A stretch of 64,000 bases of DNA from CAZUQP01 sp964622455. Its GTDB lineage: Bacteria > Pseudomonadota > Gammaproteobacteria > DSM-16500. Each line of letters starts with the position of its first letter. Position 1 is the first letter of the stretch. Below, in pieces: positions 51,915 to 60,532 of this stretch. The notes beneath the pieces were generated by a model. It did no database searches. It was not told the DNA's origin and saw nothing but the letters and a program-made list of their open reading frames with translations. The translations under genes were made by a program, and so were the position numbers. The stretch is from the NCBI GenBank assembly GCA_964622455.1, contig CAZUQP010000018.1:35160-99159 (forward strand), given 5' to 3'.

Positions 51915-53942
51915 ATGGGGAAAAATCATCTGATTCACAACGACGCGCCCCTCATTAAAGCGAGCGAATCATTACCTGAAATCACGATTCGTGCCATTAT
52001 CTTAGGGATATTTCTAACCATTATTCTTGCGACTGCAAACGCTTACTTAGGCCTTAAATTAGGCCAAACTGTTTCATCGTCTATTCCTGCCGCCATTATT
52101 TCCATGAGCATTTTACGTTTTTTTAAAAATTCCAATGTGCTCGAGAATACCATGGTCCAGACGATGGCCTCCGTTGGAGAAGCATTAATTGCCGGCGTTA
52201 CTTTTATTATGCCTGCGCTTATTATTTTGCATATTTGGAGTGGATTTTATTATTGGCAGACAGTCGGCATTTCACTGCTAGGCGGTATGTTAGGCGTGCT
52301 TTTTACCATTCCCTTGCGCCGCGCATTGTTAATGGATAAAAGTTTACGTTATCCAGAAGGCGTTGCTATCAGCAATGTCTTAAAAGCGAGTGCCGCAAAA
52401 GAAGCAACTGATATGAAAGCACTGACCTGGGGCGGCATTGTGGGTGCCGTTATCTCACTCTTTCAAATCGGCTTTGGAATTTTAACGGATACTCTCGAAT
52501 TCTGGACAAAAACCTCAAAAACTATTTTTGGTTTTCAATTGGGCTTGTCACCCGCACTACTTGCGGCCGGATACATTGTCGGTATCAATATTGCGATTAG
52601 CTTTAGCATCGGCGTTTTACTTGGCTGGGTCGCAGGTGTCCCCATTTTAACGTGGTTTTATGGGTTACCCACAGACAGCGCGTCTGATATTGCGATGGCT
52701 ATCTGGAAAAGTCATATTCGATACATGGGTGTAGGCACCATGTTAGTTGGCGGACTATGGACACTGTGCCGATTGTTCAAACCGATTGCACAAAGCATTG
52801 CAACATCGTTTGCCTCTTTGCGTGAAGCAAGACGCGCGGGCACCACGAACATACGCACTGAACGAGATATTTCGATTCACTATGTGATGTGGGGCGTCAT
52901 TTTATTACTCATCCCCATTTTCTTTTTGATCGCCTATTTTCTGGTGCCTGAACAAGCGAACATTTCACACAACTTTCATCATTTCTTGTGCGGGGTTACA
53001 ACGTTATATGTTTTGATTGGCGGATTTTTATTTTGTTCAATCTCTGCTTATTTTGCGGGGTTGATTGGATCATCGAACACGCCGGTATCCGGTTTGTTGA
53101 TTTCATCCTTATTATTATTCTGCCTTGCTGTCCTCGCTTTTTTTAAAATAGAAGGCGGTGTTGCAGGACGAGAATTATTTGGTATTGTGCTTGGCATTAG
53201 CAGCAGCGTCATTATTTGCGTTGCACTCGCGATTTCAAATGACACCATGCAAGATTTAAAAGTAGGCCAAGTGGTTGGCGCGACACCGTGGAAGCAGCAG
53301 TTCATGCTCATCTTAGGCGTTTTGATTGCATCGTTTGTCGTCCCGCCGATTTTAGACTTATTGTATAATGCTTACGGCATTGGCGGAGTTTTTCCGCGTC
53401 CCGGCATGGACAAGGCGCAAATGCTGGCAGCACCGCAAGCAGGATTGATGGCAGCTGTCGCGCAAGGCGTTTACACCAATCAACTAGAATGGTCGATGAT
53501 TATCTTAGGTGCCATTATCGCTGTCATTTGTATTATCATTGATGAAATTGTCAAAAGTAATTTTAATACGCGTTTACCAGTGCTTGCAGTAGGCCTTGGG
53601 ATCTATTTACCGATGAATGCGACTGTCCCTGTCATGATTGGCGGATTTCTTTCTTACGCCATTCAACTTCGCATCAATCGTATTTATCCGCGTGTTGAAA
53701 AAGAAGCGCTTGCCAATAAACATCGCCATCGTGGTTTATTGTTAGCGTGCGGAATTGTAGCAGGTTCATCCATTATGGGCGTATTACTTGCCATTCCATT
53801 CGCGCTGAAACAAAGTTCTGATGCATTAAGAATCATGCCAGATCGCTTTGCTTATCTGACAGGAACTTTAAGTATTATCGTGACAGTATTATTGTGCGCC
53901 TGGATTTATCGTGTCGTGATGCGTAAAGATCAAAAAGCCTAA
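51915..53942 (+). CDS. OPT-family oligopeptide/metal-chelate transporter
   Basis: The 675-residue inner-membrane protein has about fourteen to sixteen hydrophobic helices and starts EITIRAIILGIFLTIILATANAYLGLKLGQTVSSSIPAA, the diagnostic N-terminus of bacterial OPT transporters. Other landmarks are RYPEGVAISNVL, GLIGSSNTPVSG and PAPQAGLMA-like LAAPQAGLMAAVAQG. It should import short peptides or peptide-like metal chelates with protons, which fits a host-fed amino acid user. GGAG precedes the ATG. It stands alone with its own promoter. Confidence 0.92.
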   Translation: MGKNHLIHNDAPLIKASESLPEITIRAIILGIFLTIILATANAYLGLKLGQTVSSSIPAAIISMSILRFFKNSNVLENTMVQTMASVGEALIAGVTFIMPALIILHIWSGFYYWQTVGISLLGGMLGVLFTIPLRRALLMDKSLRYPEGVAISNVLKASAAKEATDMKALTWGGIVGAVISLFQIGFGILTDTLEFWTKTSKTIFGFQLGLSPALLAAGYIVGINIAISFSIGVLLGWVAGVPILTWFYGLPTDSASDIAMAIWKSHIRYMGVGTMLVGGLWTLCRLFKPIAQSIATSFASLREARRAGTTNIRTERDISIHYVMWGVILLLIPIFFLIAYFLVPEQANISHNFHHFLCGVTTLYVLIGGFLFCSISAYFAGLIGSSNTPVSGLLISSLLLFCLAVLAFFKIEGGVAGRELFGIVLGISSSVIICVALAISNDTMQDLKVGQVVGATPWKQQFMLILGVLIASFVVPPILDLLYNAYGIGGVFPRPGMDKAQMLAAPQAGLMAAVAQGVYTNQLEWSMIILGAIIAVICIIIDEIVKSNFNTRLPVLAVGLGIYLPMNATVPVMIGGFLSYAIQLRINRIYPRVEKEALANKHRHRGLLLACGIVAGSSIMGVLLAIPFALKQSSDALRIMPDRFAYLTGTLSIIVTVLLCAWIYRVVMRKDQKA

Positions 53943-53999
53943 TAAAATACGTTCACGAAGCAGGACTGATATTTATTTTTATTTACAATTAATGGCGCA

Positions 54000-56609
54000 T
54001 CAATTTCTTTTTTGATGATGCCTTATGGTGCTGTGCGTCCGCTCCTGCGATATTGACTTGCTTTTTTTCTTTTGCCGCTTTTCACTCTTATGTGCATCAG
54101 GATCATATCCAGTAATCTTATATAAAAAATATCTTTCTGAAAAATCTATTCCCCCTACTCTACAGCCCTCTTCTGGTGCTGGCCCATAAAGCCGCAAATC
54201 ACCTCTTTCTTTACCTCCAAACTTAAACCGTGTATGCGCCTGAAAAATTTTATCATTGTCGGGGGCTTTTACTTCCTCTGAAACATCATAACTAAAAAGA
54301 CCGCGCTTCTTAATCATCTGCAATCCTTGACCTGCATCTGGCCCTACAACACGACTTTGCTCAACCGTTTTTCGTATCTGAGTAAATGTTTTCTCATCCC
54401 CAAAAATAGAAAGATGGGGCAACGCAAATTTAATATAACATTTGCTATATTGTGGAGATGGGTCTGCAAAAGGTTTGATTTTGCAGTTTGGATCGTTGCT
54501 ATCATATTTTTCCCCAAGAGAAAATTGAATCACTAAACCATCAGGTTGTTTAGTTTCAGAAGTTTGTCTGGCATTGCTCTGTGTCTCTTTAACTTCGCTT
54601 GATGAAAAAGTGTGACGAGAAGACGATACATAAGAATCAGTATCAGGCTCTACTGTAGTCGAGCATGCATCTTCATCGGTTTTCTGTTCGTTCGATCGTT
54701 CTTTAAATTGGAAGAACTCTTCAAGCTCTTTTTTTGGATTAGAACCCAGTCCCGGTCGACCCCATCCAAATGCTGGTTCTTTTCCTATTTTCTTATATTT
54801 AAAATGATCGAGGATTTCCGTTTTTGCGGGTGTATTGCCAGAAATATTGATTTCATGACCATTTTCTATCACACGACAATCGGGTAATAATTCTTCCCAT
54901 TCCTCAAGAGATAAATTATTCGAAAACGCTTTATAGTGCACATTAGGTAAATGTGTTTCTCTATCTATATAGACACGTTGTGTACTTTGGCAAAGATCCC
55001 GACCTACCAAATAGTCAATTTGCTCTTGCAATATTGTAATATTATTTAAACATGTCAAATAATCACGAATTTCTTTTTTAATTGCACTCGCCTTATTTTC
55101 TGAAAGTGAATTTTTTGTGGATACAATAATAGCCCCGCCTTCGTACCGTGTAATAGCCATACCATGACGTAAAAATATATTTTCTATAATCTGACTGATC
55201 ATTTGAGATGAAATCATTCCATCCTCTTCATCATCAATCGATTTTTGATCTTCATCAAATTTATTTCCTGGCCAATAGTCTTTTGCGGTAAAAATAAAAT
55301 GACCGATCTTTGTAGAAACATTAAATTTACTACGTAAATTATTAATATCCGGTTGACGTTGGTATTTTTCCCATACGCCAAAACCTTCCGTCATATCTTC
55401 TAAATGCGCCTCAAATTCAAGCAAACATTGATCGAAACGATAATTCGAAAAACGTTGACCGATTTTACCAACACTATCTTTTGCCGCCCCCATCATTGCG
55501 CCCCACAAAAAAATGATGGATGGTAAAAATAATTCTTCCCAAATAATTCCAGACCCGCTCCCTGCTGCTAGTGCTGCGCTTAAAAAAGCGAGCCCATAAA
55601 AAATGTGATTCAAATGCTCCGCGTATTTTTCTGCATCTTGATTGAGTTTTGAAAGCCGCTGGATGTCCAATTCTGCTTCTTTAACGGTGACATATTCTTT
55701 AGTCAGTAGAAGTGTTCTTTTTTCATCCTGAAACCATTTTGTATAAATAATTCGGGTTAAGTTATCAATAGCCACTACTCGCAGTAATTGACTAACACCC
55801 AACAGAAAACTTAAAACCATTTTATCTTGTGATAAAAGAGCATAGACTAAAGCAGTCGCCTTGATCGCCTGGGACGCTTGACCGCCAATAACTGCACGAT
55901 CAAATAAAATTTTATTCCTTGCTTGAATCAAAAACTCGGCAATTTTTGTTAGACTTTGTTTATATAAAAGGTCCGTTGGTTCGCAACGCACCTTCGAAGG
56001 AGTCACAACTACACCATTAGGTAGCGTCACACTGGCATGAAAATCTTGAACAACTGTTTCTCTGAGATACTTTGCAAGTTCAGGTAACTTAAATCCTGCC
56101 GCAGTCTCAGTTAAAATAGCAATTAAATTATTCCGGGTATGATCCTTCGCTGCTTTAAGACTAATCGGGCCAGGGTAAAGAATTTGATTTTTAGTGGTAT
56201 CTAAAAAGCGGGTGCCTGCCTGTAACAAAGCATGTAAGTCTGTTTTATCCTGGATCGGTAATTCTCCGCAAGGATGATTAAATCTCAATACATTAGCAAA
56301 AGTTTTAATGTACCTTGTAGAGTCAACCATTCTTGCATTAAGCTGTTCAAAGGTTGCAGAAAATTTTTCTGTTAACAATTCTTGATATTTTTGTCCAACA
56401 GAGTTCCCAAATTCTGTAAAAAATTTAATTTGATTAAGAGCTAGATATTCCCAAGCAGGCGCGAGCACCGCGCTCAATAAATGATTAACAGGCCGCAATT
56501 GTTCCTCAACTAATTCTGCATACCGATCGAGTAATGCCTGGCGGGCTGCAAGTTGTTGAACACTGGCTTCTCGAGAAGAATTATCGTTAGGTCGCCGCCT
56601 TGAGTGCAT
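54000..56609 (-). CDS. Large orphan protein behind a PmrA-box-like site, effector candidate
   Basis: The 869-residue protein is not recognised. Residues 1-335 are helical. A hydrophobic hairpin follows (about 338-376; FYGLAFLSAALAAG... LPSIIFLWGAMMGAA), which could insert in a membrane. Residues about 400-620 look globular with acidic insertions. A Ser/Thr-rich linker (about 660-705) leads to a second globular region (YIKFALPHLSIFGDEKTF, GGKERGDLRLYGPAPEEGCRVGG), and the tail is basic (KSEKRQKKKSKS). No signal peptide. Size, mixed architecture and the PmrA-like repeat 47 bases upstream are typical of Dot/Icm effectors. The function is unknown. Confidence 0.6.
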   Translation of the reverse strand: MHSRRRPNDNSSREASVQQLAARQALLDRYAELVEEQLRPVNHLLSAVLAPAWEYLALNQIKFFTEFGNSVGQKYQELLTEKFSATFEQLNARMVDSTRYIKTFANVLRFNHPCGELPIQDKTDLHALLQAGTRFLDTTKNQILYPGPISLKAAKDHTRNNLIAILTETAAGFKLPELAKYLRETVVQDFHASVTLPNGVVVTPSKVRCEPTDLLYKQSLTKIAEFLIQARNKILFDRAVIGGQASQAIKATALVYALLSQDKMVLSFLLGVSQLLRVVAIDNLTRIIYTKWFQDEKRTLLLTKEYVTVKEAELDIQRLSKLNQDAEKYAEHLNHIFYGLAFLSAALAAGSGSGIIWEELFLPSIIFLWGAMMGAAKDSVGKIGQRFSNYRFDQCLLEFEAHLEDMTEGFGVWEKYQRQPDINNLRSKFNVSTKIGHFIFTAKDYWPGNKFDEDQKSIDDEEDGMISSQMISQIIENIFLRHGMAITRYEGGAIIVSTKNSLSENKASAIKKEIRDYLTCLNNITILQEQIDYLVGRDLCQSTQRVYIDRETHLPNVHYKAFSNNLSLEEWEELLPDCRVIENGHEINISGNTPAKTEILDHFKYKKIGKEPAFGWGRPGLGSNPKKELEEFFQFKERSNEQKTDEDACSTTVEPDTDSYVSSSRHTFSSSEVKETQSNARQTSETKQPDGLVIQFSLGEKYDSNDPNCKIKPFADPSPQYSKCYIKFALPHLSIFGDEKTFTQIRKTVEQSRVVGPDAGQGLQMIKKRGLFSYDVSEEVKAPDNDKIFQAHTRFKFGGKERGDLRLYGPAPEEGCRVGGIDFSERYFLYKITGYDPDAHKSEKRQKKKSKSISQERTHSTIRHHQKRN

Positions 56610-56655
56610 TTAAAACTATCCTCGTTTAAATTTTTACCAATTCTAACGGGAAACA

Positions 56656-56672
56656 CTTAAGAAAACCTTAAG
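56656..56672 (-). promoter_or_regulatory. PmrA-box-like tandem repeat
   Basis: CTTAAG-N5-CTTAAG (11-bp period) fits the PmrA consensus YTTAAKN5YTTAAK exactly. On the minus strand a TAGAAT hexamer lies 10 bases after it and ATG 56609 is 46 bases away. One half-site includes the epmA stop codon. Confidence 0.55.
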
Positions 56673-57666
56673 CATGTGAAAATGAAAAACTCATGACCTC
56701 TGAAATGGACTTTGCTTTTGTCTTTAATAGGATCAAGCGATCGACCCCTAATGCAACACCCGCGCAATCAGGAAGCCCTGATTGCAATGCCATAAGTAAT
56801 CGCTGATCGATTGGCACCCTGGGAAGGCCATGCACACTCCGATATTCTAAATCGTCTAAAAATCGTTTCTGTTGTTCGGCTGCATCTTGTAATTCATGGA
56901 ATCCATTGGCAAGCTCGATCCCTTGAAAATAAACTTCGAAACGGGAAGCAACCGGTGGATTTTCCTGGTAACGGATCTTTGCCAGGGCCGCTTGGTTCGC
57001 CGGAAAATCATATAAAAATACCGGGCGTATCCGGCCAATCTTTGGCTCAATCACGTGAGTTAATAATAGATGGAGCCAAATCGTTGGATTTTTAATATCG
57101 CCTTGGCTCACATAATCAATATCATGTTCTTTGGCGCATTCAATTAATTCATCGACGCATGCTCTATGTGGATTAATGCCGGCCAATTTTTGAAATGCAT
57201 CTTGATAACTTAAATATTCACTGGGTTCCGTCTGAAGCACAGTTTGTAATAATTCATCCACTTCCTTCATTAAAGCATGATGATCAAACTGAGGTCGATA
57301 CCATTCAAGCAATGTAAATTCTGGATTATGTAATGCACCAAGGTCGCCTTGCCGAAACACTTTGCTGATTTGATAGATGGGACCTGAGCCTTTGGAAAGC
57401 AATCGCTTCATTGGATATTCAGGTGAAGTATTGAGATAAAGGGTTTGTAAACTCTCTGAACCATGTTCTTTAAAAATCGCTTCAATACTTAACACATGCG
57501 GATCAGTGGCTGCCGCATGCGAAAGTATCGGTGTTTCAACTTCAAGAACATGGCGTTCTTTAAAAAATCGACGAACCGTGTCGATGATATCCGCACGCTT
57601 TTTCAACATCGGAAGTGAAGCAGTGGGTTCCCAGGAAATCTCTTTATTCTTTTGCTCTGGATACAT
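56668..57666 (-). CDS. epmA: EF-P beta-lysine ligase (lysyl-tRNA-synthetase-like)
   Basis: EpmA attaches (R)-beta-lysine to the conserved lysine of elongation factor P. The 332 residues are a class II synthetase core without anticodon domain: SWEPTASLPMLKKRADII, VETPILSHAAATD, EYPMKRLL (motif 2 region), VFRQGDLGALHNPEFTLLEWYR, and motif 3 GVALGVDRLILL. ATG 57666 (MYPEQKN) matches known EpmA starts and overlaps the end of efp by 23 bases. It is downstream of efp and beside epmB, so the whole modification system is here. Confidence 0.95.
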   Translation of the reverse strand: MYPEQKNKEISWEPTASLPMLKKRADIIDTVRRFFKERHVLEVETPILSHAAATDPHVLSIEAIFKEHGSESLQTLYLNTSPEYPMKRLLSKGSGPIYQISKVFRQGDLGALHNPEFTLLEWYRPQFDHHALMKEVDELLQTVLQTEPSEYLSYQDAFQKLAGINPHRACVDELIECAKEHDIDYVSQGDIKNPTIWLHLLLTHVIEPKIGRIRPVFLYDFPANQAALAKIRYQENPPVASRFEVYFQGIELANGFHELQDAAEQQKRFLDDLEYRSVHGLPRVPIDQRLLMALQSGLPDCAGVALGVDRLILLKTKAKSISEVMSFSFSHA

Positions 57667-58213
57667 ATTCACCCGTACGGGTATCCACTTTAATGAGTTC
57701 GCCTTCTGCAACAAATAAGGGCACGCGCACCACAGCACCGGTTTCTAATTTTGCAGGCTTTCCGCCGCCACCTGAAGTATCGCCGCGTACACCAGGGTCT
57801 GTTTCCGTAATTTTAAGCACCACAAAGTTGGGCGGCGTCACTTGAAGCGGGATACCGTTCCAAAGCGTTAGCATGCAATCCGTTTGCTCTTTTAACCATT
57901 GCCTTGCATCACCAACAGACGCTGTATTTATCGCAAATTGCTCATAGGACGATTGACACATAAAATGCCACTCATTACCGTCGTTATAAAGATATTGCGC
58001 TTCAATTTCAGCAACATCGGCTGCTTCTAACGTATCACCTGATTTATACGTACGCTCCACCACACGTCCCGTTTTTAAATTACGTGTTTTGATGCGGTTA
58101 AACGCTTGTCCTTTGCCAGGCTTTACAAATTCATTTTCCACAATCACGCAAGGATCGCCATCAATCACTACTTTCATTCCTCCACGGATTTCACTGGTAC
58201 TATAAACAGCCAT
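57644..58213 (-). CDS. efp: Elongation factor P
   Basis: EF-P relieves ribosome stalling at proline runs. The 189 residues form three beta barrels: SEIRGGMKVVIDGDP at the N-terminus, the modified-lysine loop EFVKPGKGQAFNR, and the C-terminal VRVPLFV... IKVDTRTGEYVSR. The Lys of PGKGQ is the target of EpmA/EpmB. ATG 58213 (MAVYST) has GAGGAGAG upstream. The stop lies within the epmA start region. Divergent from epmB over 76 bases, which must hold both promoters. Confidence 0.97.
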   Translation of the reverse strand: MAVYSTSEIRGGMKVVIDGDPCVIVENEFVKPGKGQAFNRIKTRNLKTGRVVERTYKSGDTLEAADVAEIEAQYLYNDGNEWHFMCQSSYEQFAINTASVGDARQWLKEQTDCMLTLWNGIPLQVTPPNFVVLKITETDPGVRGDTSGGGGKPAKLETGAVVRVPLFVAEGELIKVDTRTGEYVSRAKE

Positions 58214-58289
58214 TTCAGCTCTCCTCATCAAGGATTGTATGATAATCGTTTCTTTTGTAAATGCGTAGAGGCACGTTAGAATAAGCCCT

Positions 58290-59303
58290 ATGAATAAAAA
58301 CTTTAAAACCGATTGGCAATCTGCATTAATCAATGCAGTGACTGACCCAGAAGAGCTTTTAACGCTGCTTCAATTAGACTTAAAACTTTTGCCAGAAGCC
58401 CTTGCCTCTGCCCAGCAATTTCCACTCAAAGTCCCGCGCGGTTTTTTAGCCCGTATACAAAAAGGCAATATGCACGATCCATTGTTACAGCAAATTCTTC
58501 CTCTGGGTAAAGAGCTCGAAAATACAGCCGGCTACATAAAAGACCCGCTCAAAGAAGCAGAAGTGAATCCGACACCTGGTTTACTGCATAAATATCACGG
58601 GCGCGTATTGTTGACCTTAACGGGTGTTTGCGCGATTAATTGCCGTTATTGTTTTCGCCGCGAATTCCCGTATGAAAAAAATAATCCAGGCAAAACGGGT
58701 TGGCAAGAAGCTTTTCAGTATATTACAAATGATCCAAGCATTAGCGAAGTCATTTTAAGCGGCGGCGATCCGCTCATCTCAACCGATGATAGGTTAAAAA
58801 GAATGACTGATCTGTTGACTACCATCCCGCATGTTAAACGGTTACGGATCCACACCCGTATACCTATTGTGTTGCCCGAGCGCATCACAACTGAATTGAT
58901 TACTTGGCTGAATGCACTTTCATTGCAAAAAGTGATCGTCCTGCACTGCAATCATCCAGCAGAAATAAGTCTTCCGGTTAAAGAAGCAGTCCAAAAATTG
59001 ACTGACGCAGGGGCCGTTTTACTGAATCAATCTGTACTCTTAAAAGGGATCAATGATGAGGCAAGCACATTGATTGCGTTAAGTGAAACCCTATTTGATG
59101 CGGGAATATTGCCTTATTATTTGCATAAACTGGATAAAATACAAGGAACAGCCCATTTCGATGTGGCGCCTGAAGTAGCCCAAAAATTGCACGAAACTAT
59201 GCTGGCACATTTACCCGGGTATCTCGTTCCCAAATGGGTCTGTGAACAACCGGGCGCTGCTTCTAAATTATCTTTTAATTCCTTAGAATTGTGCACAGAT
59301 TAA
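58290..59303 (+). CDS. epmB: EF-P beta-lysylation protein EpmB (lysine 2,3-aminomutase)
   Basis: EpmB is a radical-SAM, PLP-dependent aminomutase that makes (R)-beta-lysine for EF-P. The 337 residues have the CxxxCxxC cluster motif CAINCRYCF, the SGGDPL motif, RIHTRIPIVLPERI and the PLP-lysine region of the KamA family; the long clostridial C-terminal extension is absent. It is divergent from efp/epmA. The genome can therefore carry out the EpmA/EpmB branch of EF-P modification; the hydroxylase EpmC is not here. Confidence 0.95.
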   Translation: MNKNFKTDWQSALINAVTDPEELLTLLQLDLKLLPEALASAQQFPLKVPRGFLARIQKGNMHDPLLQQILPLGKELENTAGYIKDPLKEAEVNPTPGLLHKYHGRVLLTLTGVCAINCRYCFRREFPYEKNNPGKTGWQEAFQYITNDPSISEVILSGGDPLISTDDRLKRMTDLLTTIPHVKRLRIHTRIPIVLPERITTELITWLNALSLQKVIVLHCNHPAEISLPVKEAVQKLTDAGAVLLNQSVLLKGINDEASTLIALSETLFDAGILPYYLHKLDKIQGTAHFDVAPEVAQKLHETMLAHLPGYLVPKWVCEQPGAASKLSFNSLELCTD

Positions 59304-59474
59304 ATCCCGTACAATTTTTTTATTATTTTTTTAAAAGGCAAAGAACCGGTTGCGTAATTTTAGCCTATCTCATTAATTTAATTAATATTTTATTTAAAAA
59401 ACAGCATTTTAATTCTTTGAATCCCTCTTTCTCTACATGACTGCCCCCAGGTTGTGATAGAGTTAATCACAATG

Positions 59475-59497
59475 TTATCCACAGAAACTGTGGATAA
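59475..59497. promoter_or_regulatory. Pair of inverted perfect DnaA boxes in an AT-rich gap
   Basis: TTATCCACA (59475-59483) and TGTGGATAA (59489-59497) are both exact DnaA boxes, five bases apart. The rest of the gap 59304-59550 is very AT-rich (59309-59410). A weak TTAATCACA (59463-59471) lies beside them. I see no other gene or RNA in it. Confidence 0.65.
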
Positions 59498-59550
59498 CTA
59501 TCTCAAGGAAAGCAAAGAAAACTATTGACCGAATAAAATGAGCTTTTTCT

Positions 59551-60369
59551 TTATGCACGTAATCCTCTTTCCATTGTATCCAGAGCTGACTCATGTTGCT
59601 CTATTCCAATAAAATCTTTCTCATCTGAAGAATGAAAAAAAAGTCCCTGAAATTGAGTGAATAATCTTCTTGGGAAAGAATCAGGCGGAACAGGTAGCGT
59701 ATTTTTTTTTATATTCACGAACACGTACGGATCATCTATCTCAATTACAACTTCCTGGGTCACCTCACTTTGAAAAAATGGCGCCCACCCGCTTTGATCA
59801 CGAAACAGTTTTATGAAGAATCGGGTAAATAAACCTTCTTTTTCCCCTTTATCGGGATTAAAATCTTTTGATTCTTTCCATTTTTCATGTACCAAACCAA
59901 AGAGTAATTGAATAATATAGGAATATAAAATTTGCATCTTAATTTCTTCTGATTCATTTAGGTATTTTGTTATTAACGAATTAAGTTGCAATAATTGAAT
60001 AATTTCTGATTTTAGCTGATTTTGACTTAATAAATCAGCAGCAGCCTGCTGGATAAGCTCAGCCGTCCATGCTTTCATCCCTTGTTCAATACTTAAAACG
60101 TCTACTGTATTGTCACATGGAAGAAGTTTTTCTAAAAAATCATTATATTTTTTAACCCACTCATCTATCTTTTTTTCTTCAACAAATAATTTACTCTTCA
60201 CACTAAACGGGAATTGATTAAATACACGGCCCAAGTGATCGATGTGTTTTTCTTCTCGAAAAACAGCGTCGATACATCTAAAACAAACAGTCCTCGGATC
60301 TTTGACTTGATTTTTACCCTTCGTTAGATCAAAACCCGCAAAGTATTCTTTTAAATAGTCAATAAACAT
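59551..60369 (-). CDS. Orphan helical protein
   Basis: The 272-residue protein is not recognised. It opens FIDYLKEYFAGFDLTKGKNQ with two cysteines in VCFRCIDAVF, then is mostly helical (IEQGMKAWTAELIQQAAADLL, MQILYSYIIQLLFGLVHEKW) with a beta-like segment near 210-240 (EVTQEVVIEIDDPYVFVNIK). No signal peptide is seen. ATG 60369 has GAGGA six bases upstream; an earlier in-frame ATG 60399 lacks one. AT-rich like the other orphans. It lies between the DnaA-box gap and the glutamate dehydrogenase gene. Its role is unknown. Confidence 0.6.
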   Translation of the reverse strand: MFIDYLKEYFAGFDLTKGKNQVKDPRTVCFRCIDAVFREEKHIDHLGRVFNQFPFSVKSKLFVEEKKIDEWVKKYNDFLEKLLPCDNTVDVLSIEQGMKAWTAELIQQAAADLLSQNQLKSEIIQLLQLNSLITKYLNESEEIKMQILYSYIIQLLFGLVHEKWKESKDFNPDKGEKEGLFTRFFIKLFRDQSGWAPFFQSEVTQEVVIEIDDPYVFVNIKKNTLPVPPDSFPRRLFTQFQGLFFHSSDEKDFIGIEQHESALDTMERGLRA

Positions 60370-60532
60370 ACCTATTCCTCGATCTGATCTCAAATACAAA
60401 TTAAGCCGGAAACTGTAGCATATTTAATCAAAAATGCAAAACTGTATTTGTTTATGCCGTGACAGACAAAGCTTATTCATGAGAAAATAGAATTAATCCA
60501 GCGACATAACCGTCATTTTAAAGGACACTCAA

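Noticed and set aside
58214..58333. N-terminal extension of EF-P with a hydrophobic segment
   Set aside because: It overlaps epmB on the other strand; MAVYST has GAGGAG and matches EF-P.
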